Shown one piece after another: positions 57,512 to 64,000 of a DNA stretch of 64,000 nucleotides; the stretch's first letter is position 1, and every line of letters starts with the position of its first letter. Below the pieces are notes generated by a model. The model was given only the letters and a program-made list of their open reading frames with translations. It searched no databases and was not told where the DNA came from. This stretch comes from Tetraselmis striata (Eukaryota; Chlorophyta; Chlorodendrophyceae; Chlorodendrales; Chlorodendraceae), in NCBI GenBank assembly GCA_006384855.1, contig VCJN01000610.1, forward strand, positions 22,769 to 86,768, read 5' to 3'. The position numbers and the translations under genes are program-made.

Positions 57512-58995
57512 ATGACAGACGACATGCAAGCTGACCTCTACCCGGACGACGTACGGAACAGCGGTGGCGTTGCCCCTCCGACAGCCGCAGATTTTGCCGG
57601 ACTCACTAACATGGTCCGACAGCTTATGTTGACGAAGGTCGAAGCGCGAGACACCCGCCCGTCGTACCCTGACACCCCCCCCCCCCCCCCCCCCCCACAC
57701 AAAACAGCCGAAACCCATTCCTTCAGCGCCGGACGGTGGCCCTGAGAGTGGGACCGACGAGGACGGCCCTCCGCCCAGTTTCCTTGCCAAGACGCCCCGT
57801 GCCGCGGACTTCATCGACCCGCGAGACTGGGCGGGCCTCCTCCCGAAGGCCTACGCCGAGAATTTGCCCTCCCCCCCCCCCCTCCCCCCCCCACGTCGGC
57901 GTCACCCGCCAGACCTTGTGGACCCCACGATTGAACGAGTGCGACCGGTTCTTGACCGAGGAAAAGCGACTAACACTCGACGCGCGACGAGTACGTACCG
58001 ACACATGCTCTGCTATGGCGTTTTTACCGTTGCTGCGCACTCGGCGATCGACGACGCTATGGCAACGCTTCGTGCGGACGACCCCACCCCCTAAGCCCGA
58101 GCGGACCCGACTACCTACTCGAAATAATCCGCGCTTCGCACGCTCAAGACCGTCGCCGCGGCCGGCGAGGACCGCCTCAACTACATCAGGCGAATCAAGG
58201 GTAAGAAAGCACTCACCGGCGACGAGAAGCTCGCGGAGCGCCTCGTCTACCGGCGCTTCTTCGACACCGCCGTCGCCGACCGCGGCGCCACCGGCGTCGA
58301 CGGCCTCCTCGCCGCCCTGGACGACAAACGCCTCGAGGTCAGCCTCCTCAAGCCGTCAAGGCGCAGGCCTCGCCGGCCTTCAAGGGCGAAAGTGGCGTTG
58401 GCGGCGGCGGCGGGGCGGGGCGGGGGGGGGGGGGGGGGGGGGGGGGCGCATGCTGGGCGGCGGCGGGAGCTGCGCTAGCACCATCACCGACAAGAGGACT
58501 ACCGAGAAGAACCGCAAGGCGCGGGAGAGGAAGAAGCGCGAGGAGGCGGACCGCAAGAAGAAAGCCGCCAAGCTGCACCTCGACCGGCGTGCGGGCAAGG
58601 CTGCGCCCGAGACCGAGGGGGGACCGATTGACGGTGTGCGCCGCCGCGCCGAGTCCGGCCTGCTCCCCAACCTCTACCTACATGCGACATCGCGTGAGGC
58701 GGATCTTGAGAGAGTGGGAAGCTATTGGCGCGAGCGGGCAAGTCCTTCGACGGATCCGCGAGGGAATGTTGTTGAAGCTGGCCAGCCAAGCCAAGCAGCC
58801 GCTCAGCATGGCGACCCACAACGCCCGTTGGCTGCCGGTGCGGGGCCTACAATCGCTGGCGGTCCAAGCGCATTACCTTTTTTTTGGCGATTCCGGCCTC
58901 CCGTTTCTTCCTGCGGGAGCTCCACTCTGTCCTTGGTGTAAGCTTTAGGCGACAGACTTCAGCGTAGGCAAGGGAAAAGGTTAGCAGCAAAGGAA
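57512..58995 (+). pseudogene. DIRS-like retrotransposon, gag and internally deleted pol
   Basis: Gag-like pieces in shifting frames: DDMQADLYPDDVRNSGGVAP, FIDPRDWAGLLPKAYAENLP, STYRHMLCYGVFTVAAHSAI, LNYIRRIKGKKALTGDEKLA, VYRRFFDTAVADRGATGVDG, then a Lys/Arg-rich tail (NRKARERKKREEADRKKKAA). Pol begins VRRILREWEAIGASGQVLRR then IREGMLLKL, the characteristic N-terminus of DIRS-group reverse transcriptases, and jumps to FFLRELHSVL, from the end of the RT/start of RNase H. The RT catalytic core is therefore deleted. Poly-C (57676-57696) and poly-G (58419-58446) runs break the gag frame. No recombinase follows. Confidence 0.55.
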
Positions 58996-59562
58996 TTGTT
59001 ACAGTGCACCGGGGTGTACACGGCTTTGCACAACTATCGGCTTGGCAGTCGGCAGCATATGCAAGCATTAGGCTTGGATATGCAATCTAGGCTTGGAGTC
59101 ATCAGGGAGTCATCGGGTCTTTATGGCTTACGAGGGCATGACGTGTAATATGTGCGTGGCATATGTTTGTGGGCGAATGAGCAGATTGGTTGCATGTAGT
59201 TGCGTTAGTATAGAGATGATCCATAAACTGAAGATGTACATTACGATAGTACTCCCCAACAGCGCGCCGAGAAAAATGGGCGCGCAGCGCCGTTCCGTTA
59301 TGCAGTTGCTGCGGGTGGTGCACAGTGGTGGCCGTCACGCCTCGGGTTTGCCAACGTCGGGATCTCGTGGCAAGCGACGGCCCAAAGCCGCCCCCAAAAC
59401 CCCACCCAGCAGCCCCCCTTGCTTGCCCGTCAGACGCACGGCGGCGGTGGGCGCCGGCATCGGGCGGCTGAGAGCGAATGTCGGCCACCGCGACAGGTAC
59501 TACCATGCGCCCACCCAGTTGCACACTCGCGGCGTGCCAACCTGCTCACATGCTTCGTCTGC
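58996..59562. other. Intergenic, no gene identified
   Basis: Contains short direct repeats of the type GGCTTGGA(T/G) around 59030-59100 and frames without recognisable content. Confidence 0.35.
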
Positions 59563-59985
59563 ATGGCTAGCGGCCAGGCGGAGGCTTCAGCCTTAGCCAG
59601 TGGGGCTAAGAAGTCTAAGGCGGGTACGTGCGTGTGCAACAAGTCGTGGTGCGGCTTGTCTGTCGGCAGCCATGCATTGAAGTGCAGCACATTCAAGGGC
59701 AACCTGGAGAACATGCTGCGCCGCCACCTGCTTGATAGAGCGGACGAAGCTCATATTCAAGGGGTGTTAGTCAACCCTGGCAGCTATCGAGTGCACGCCT
59801 CGCACTTTGTTGCATGCTCGAGACGCGTGGGCGGCAACGGCCGTCCGAGCATTGATACAGCGGCGAAGCCGCTGGCCAAGGTGCACACGCTGCAGCGGCC
59901 CGAGGAGCTACTCGGAGCCACACCCACCGCGGCCAGTTGCGCCGCGACACCCCGCGCATGCACCGACGTCGGCCCCCCATCCAGT
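59563..59985 (+). pseudogene. Zinc-finger-like (possibly THAP/C2CH) ORF truncated by an LTR insertion
   Basis: The ATG at 59563 starts MASGQAEASALASGAKKSKA, followed by GTCVCNKSWCGL (C-x-C-x4-C), GNLENMLRRHLLDRADEAHI, PGSYRVHASHFVAC and GRPSIDTAAKPLAKVHTLQR. A Cys cluster followed about 50 residues later by a Y-(K/R)-V-x-x-x-H-F motif resembles THAP-type C2CH fingers used by some transposases and DNA-binding proteins; one expected Cys is His. The frame runs straight into the 5' LTR at 59986, so the original C-terminus is cut off. Confidence 0.4.
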
Positions 59986-60479
59986 TGTGACAATTATTAT
60001 ATACTGTGTTGTAACCTGTCATGCGCTATCTTTGGCATAACACAGTACGAGAGCCGGTACCACTGAATGATACGTACATTCTACGGGTACTAGAGTACGA
60101 AGTGCGCGCATGTCACGCGCACGAGTACTCGTATATCGGCCTGTTGTATTACATATAATTATGTCTGCCTGTCTGTCAGATATATTCTATTCTTGACAGT
60201 GCAGGGCATATGTTATGTATTGCCGTACAATGACGGGGCTGACGTTCTGCCTTCTGTCTGACTCTCCATGGTGACGCCCTTTGCAGTGGGCGTGCTGCTA
60301 GTGGTCGGCATGGCCTGATGGCAAGTGCCGACGATAGCTAGATTATTGGTAACAGCGGGTGGTGACAACTTGTAAGAATTGTTCTATGCCAAAAAACACT
60401 GTAGCCTCTCGCCTTTGCACCACCACTGCACACCCACCTTTGTTTGTATTTGAGTCTCTATCCTGTTGAGACTGTCGCA
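59986..60479 (+). repeat. 5' LTR of a Ty3-type retrotransposon, 494 bp
   Basis: Begins TGTGACAATTATTATA and ends GACTGTCGCA, the TG...CA form of LTRs, and is followed directly by a tRNA primer-binding site. Its first ~14 nt and last ~115 nt match the smaller LTRs at 62743 and 63097. The 3' LTR would lie beyond the window. Confidence 0.8.
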
Positions 60480-60480
60480 C

Positions 60481-60492
60481 TGGTATCGGAGC
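60481..60492 (+). promoter_or_regulatory. Primer-binding site for initiator Met-tRNA
   Basis: TGGTATCGGAGC, one nucleotide after the LTR, differs at one position from TGGTATCAGAGC, the complement of the 3' end of plant-type init-Met tRNA. Confidence 0.8.
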
Positions 60493-60550
60493 GAGCGTTG
60501 CTCCAGATTCTTCAAGTCTTCCACTGCAAGTACTCCTCCTTTGTTGTATA

Positions 60551-62742
60551 ATGAGTGACGTGATGAGGCGCAAGTTTTTGCGCGCACAACTGGCGGCTCG
60601 AGAGCGGAACGCAGATTTCAAGCTACCTTTCGACTGCGGTGTCACAGCATCTGCGATTGTTACTTCAGGCACTGGAGCTGGTGCTGAGCCGCGTGACATT
60701 ATGATGACTGCTGAACCGAATCATAATAGCACTGCTTTTCTGCCCTGTGGGACCTCGACACTTATCGACATGTCAGTTCGCGAACTCTATCGCAGTACGT
60801 ATGCTGCAAACTGAAACCGGGATCACGATGAACCCGGCTGACCTGAATCTCTTCGACTGTGTGACTATCGATGGAACCGACTGCTTTCTGTACGAGGCTC
60901 GAGTGAATTATTATGAGCTGAAGAATGATACTCGTTGGCCATACCGTGCTGAGCAGCGGGTGAACGATAATCTGATACCGTTTGTTGGACCTCAAGTAGC
61001 GGTCGACCCGCCTGCTGATAATGGTCCTCGTTTCCCTGATCTAATCACTGTCGAACCTGGCAATGGTCGCCCGTCATATACTACCGAGATAGCTGCGCAC
61101 TTGCGGGGTAAATGGTGTCGTGCCGTTCCCTATGTCGCATCGCAGGCTATACACTCGGCAGTCGTCGACAAGTGGTCGAACGTGTATAGGGCCGTGTCGA
61201 CTTCTGGAATATGGACCAACAAGAGCTCCCCTGGCGTACATGTTACTGTACCGTTCCGTTTTGGCTTCGACGAGTCACCTTTGTGGGAGGTCGTCAATGA
61301 CTATATGGCTGTCGACATATCGACTGAGTTCGACCGGCTGGAAGTATCGCAACCTGTACCGTGGTATGAAAAACCTGAGGCGAAGCTTACTGAGTCGCAG
61401 CGTAAGTCGGCACAGCAGCAGCCTAGGATCGACGACGACAACATCAATGCTCTCGACATTTGGCTTCATAGTATACCCGAGAGGCTGAGCCAAGTCGGTT
61501 TAAAGTGTGATTCACCTGCATGACTTATGTTTGTCGTGCAGCAGCTGAAAGGACGACTGCAACGCTGGTGGCAGTCGTATGAAAATAAACCTGAAGCAGA
61601 ACGTCCTGCTACTGCTACCGCGTTTGTTACAGCGTTACGCAAATCAGCCCAAGTACCTGATCTTCAGCGAGAGGCGTGCATCAAGTTTAATTCGTTACTG
61701 CTGTTCAACGACCTGCTACTTCGACCGAGTTCGTCATAGCCGTTCGTATATCGGCTCAAGTACATGACTTTCAACGAGAAGACTGCATCTATAGCCTCAT
61801 ACGCATATGAATGGATGCATCTATAGGCTCATATGCATCTGCATCTGCATCTATAGCCTGCAGGTGGTGATCACAGGACGTGCTGGAGCGCCCGCGACTT
61901 CCCCCGAGTACGCGCCAAGAATATTACGACATACTGGCGATAGCTCGGCGGGAGCTGAGCAACGGGCCGACGACCCTCGAGTGGACGGCAGGCTTTTGTC
62001 ATCCGGAGCAGCGGAGCTCGGCGCATCGCATGTTCGCTAACCGAGGAGAGGCGCGGAGGAGTCGACGTGTCGACGCGCTGATCGACGACCTTTGTTATGG
62101 TCTTTTCAGTGGCGACCGCTCCCTCGGCAAGTTGCCTCGGCACATCCAAGGTCAGTACGCACTTTACGCACTTTAGATGATGATGATGTACCGTCAGATT
62201 CTACTCGTGCCCCTGTAGATGCACCTACTGATACGTGTACTGGTAGTAAAGCATCTGATATAGATACGAAAAGCATACTCGTTCCAGCAACTCGAAATTG
62301 TCGGGTCGTCGTCGAGTAAAAGCTATCCGTCGTAAATATGTCCAGACTTCTAGTACACATACTGGTGTTACCTGGAGATTGGTGGATCGTATCTTTGACC
62401 CCCTCAATGATAAGTATAAGTTTACTTTAGAGGGATGTGCAGATTTATGAGGGATTGAATACCCATAAGGATCTGCCATTTTGTTGGTCAACGAATCAGT
62501 TTTAGAACGGGACTTAGCTGGTAAACGAGTGTATATACCTCCACCATGAAACAGAGTAGAACAAATTGATGCACACTTTGAACAATGTCGTGAGGCTAAT
62601 CGTAATGATACTCTGGGTGTTTTTATACTACCAGCTTGAGAGAAGTTTAATGCTATGACAAAGCATTAGAAACTAATCCAAGAGTTCCCGGCTAGAACGC
62701 CTATGTTTACCCGTTTATCACCAGATAATGCTACTGTCCATA
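60551..62742 (+). pseudogene. Ty3-type gag polyprotein, decayed
   Basis: Starts MSDVMRRKFLRAQLAARERN. After a frame change (about 60800) a 240-codon stretch reads TGITMNPADLNLFDCVTIDG to IPERLSQVGL. A further shift at 61523 leads to MFVVQQLKGRLQRWWQSYEN and FVTALRKSAQVPDLQREACI, a typical gag capsid helix region. Then PSTRQEYYDILAIARRELSN (61903-62152), and from about 62340 WRLVDRIFDPLNDKYKFTLE, LERDLAGKRVYIPPP, QIDAHFEQCREANRNDTLGV and IQEFPARTPMFTRLSPDNAT. Several stops (TGA or TAG) fall where the family has Trp. No zinc knuckle seen. Confidence 0.65.
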
Positions 62743-62969
62743 TGTGACAATTATACGAGTACGATATACTACGAGTTAGTACCTGTGTGTACTAGTACAA
62801 TGTGTACCTGGGACTACGAGTATATGTACTGTATAATGCTGCCGTGTGGTAAGCGTTGTGTTAAACAATTGTTCTATGCTGAAAAACACTGTAGCCTCTC
62901 GCCTTTGCACCACCACTGCACACCACCTTTGTTTGTCCCTGCAGTCTCTATCCGGCTGAGACTGCCGCA
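62743..62969 (+). repeat. 5' LTR of the nested miniature element
   Basis: TGTGACAATTATACGAG ... ACTGCCGCA, identical over 227 bp to 63097-63323. Confidence 0.95.
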
Positions 62970-63096
62970 CTGGTTTCGGAGCCGGATTGATACCGCCTCA
63001 ATTGTTACAAGGCGCCAGCATCGTGATGTAAGGTTCACCAGTTCGAACCCCGCTGATGTCGAGAATTGAATTCTCGCAGGGGGGGGCGGAATGTAG

Positions 63097-63323
63097 TGTG
63101 ACAATTATACGAGTACGATATACTACGAGTTAGTACCTGTGTGTACTAGTACAATGTGTACCTGGGACTACGAGTATATGTACTGTATAATGCTGCCGTG
63201 TGGTAAGCGTTGTGTTAAACAATTGTTCTATGCTGAAAAACACTGTAGCCTCTCGCCTTTGCACCACCACTGCACACCACCTTTGTTTGTCCCTGCAGTC
63301 TCTATCCGGCTGAGACTGCCGCA
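63097..63323 (+). repeat. 3' LTR of the nested miniature element
   Basis: Identical to 62743-62969 at a constant offset of 354 bp; directly preceded by the polypurine tract. Confidence 0.95.
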
Positions 63324-63367
63324 CATATGATGTTCGCCCTGCGCCGTGGCCCATTCGTATATGGCTG

Positions 63368-64000
63368 GTGGACAATGAATGTAGTATACCTGATGATATG
63401 ATGGATGAATCATGCTCACCTAATGTTGATGGGGAGGTGTCTGCGGACACTCAGGATTTTAACGTGGAGTCAGAAAATGTTAACCAAAATATTTTTGACT
63501 CAGAAACCGTTAATGTGTCGGCTGATAATGTTGATAATGTATCACAACCAGCTACTGTGGCTTCATTAAGTAAATGGGACGATCCCAGGCCGCTATTAAA
63601 GGTTGAAATCAGCTTAAATACTGGTGCTCATGTAGATGCATTAGTAGATAATGCAGCATCACTGAATTTTGTTGCTTAGGACTTTGTCCATAAAGATAAT
63701 ATTCAATTTGAGAAACTTCAGAAGAAAATTCCGGTTTGTCTTGCTAATGGTCAACGTGTGAGTTGTACACAGATCGTTACCATTACATGTGATATAGCAG
63801 GACACTATTTTGAGGACCGAGTATTTTATGTTCTTCGAGAACTCAATGTGGATGATGTTGTATTAGGATTAACTTGGCTTGATGATGCGCAAGTATCTGT
63901 ACAATATGGGGAGAATCGTATCTTTAACCCTAATTGATGGTACAAAAATCCAGTTTGAAACAATAGAACGCCGACCCGCATGTAGTTCGGTTTCTGCAAT
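63368..64000 (+). pseudogene. Ty3-type retropepsin (protease) region, decayed, continues off the window
   Basis: An acidic linker (DDMMDESCSPNVDGEVSADT) leads to VDALVDNAASLNFVA, the aspartic protease active-site loop; the usual D-(S/T/C)-(G/A)-A is here DNAA. After a TAG (63677-63679) the same frame continues DFVHKDNIQFEKLQKKIPVC, LANGQRVSC, FYVLRELNVDDVVLGLTWLD (the conserved I/V-L-G-x-x-W-L motif). Near 63925 the frame shifts, then reads TLIDGTKIQFETIERRPA. The RT, RNase H and integrase would lie beyond 64000. Inactive because of the stop and the frameshift. Confidence 0.75.

Larger units (their letters stand above)
62743..63323 (+). mobile_element. Miniature LTR retrotransposon (TRIM-like), 581 bp, nested
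   Basis: Two identical 227-bp LTRs (62743-62969, 63097-63323) of TG...CA form enclose only 127 bp. That spacer starts with a primer-binding site (TGGTTTCGGAGC, 62971) and ends with a polypurine tract (AGGGGGGGGCGGA) before the 3' LTR. The 4-bp sequence CATA flanks both sides (62739-62742, 63324-63327), consistent with a target duplication. It has no ORF, so it depends on enzymes in trans. It sits inside a larger Ty3-type element whose own LTR is related. Identical LTRs imply recent insertion. Confidence 0.92.

Noticed and set aside
63025..63060. tRNA gene at AGTTCGAACCCC
   Set aside because: Only a B-box-like string inside the spacer of the miniature LTR element; no acceptor or D-arm pairing.

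Overview
The window is nuclear DNA of a photosynthetic eukaryote, most probably a chlorophyte green alga. Evidence: an intact nuclear photosystem I gene (psaL) with a plastid transit peptide, many short GT-AG introns in GC-rich genes, TGTAA-type poly(A) signals downstream of several genes, and retroelements with tyrosine recombinases. Species cannot be named from the sequence.

Layout. 202-9817 (+): 3' part of a many-exon GH2 beta-galactosidase gene with both catalytic glutamates; its introns carry poly-C runs, a 0.95 kb purine-rich GGGAT minisatellite and two copies of a small dispersed repeat. 9818-24000: gene-poor, with a five-unit ~220 bp tandem repeat (11950-13030), broken gag-like ORFs, a (GT)64 array and a complete non-autonomous hAT element with perfect 8-bp target duplication (22610-23285). 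24281-25126 (+): psaL. 26110-26500: copia remnant. 27164-29329 (-): Lys/Glu-rich 323-aa protein, seven exons. 30580-33147 (+): conserved-looking unknown multi-exon gene. 33527-35741 (-): GNAT acetyltransferase. 36148-37432: LINE scraps. 38130-42509 (-): ovothiol synthase OvoA (iron sulfoxide synthase plus methyltransferase), the best-resolved metabolic gene.

44211-49490: a compact tyrosine-recombinase element with ~170 bp direct terminal repeats. Its recombinase gene is split by a 3.67 kb segment with 28-bp perfect terminal inverted repeats and ORFs I cannot assign; this is the best candidate for an undescribed mobile element. 51766-53576: decayed PIF/Harbinger-like transposon with two convergent ORFs. 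56018-57170: LINE 3' ends in both orientations. 57512-58995: internally deleted DIRS-like retrotransposon. 59563-59985: zinc-finger-like ORF cut by the 5' LTR of a decayed Ty3-type retrotransposon (59986 to the window end), which itself contains a 581-bp miniature LTR element (62743-63323).

The host genes show no operon logic and no shared pathway: sugar hydrolysis, photosynthesis, thiol-histidine antioxidant synthesis, an acetyltransferase and two unknown proteins. Gene pairs 27164-29329/30580-33147 are divergent and 30580-33147/33527-35741 are tail to tail. Half or more of the window is repeats and decayed mobile DNA. Exon boundaries were chosen by hand from splice sites, phase and family similarity; all functional names rest on motif recognition, not on a database search.
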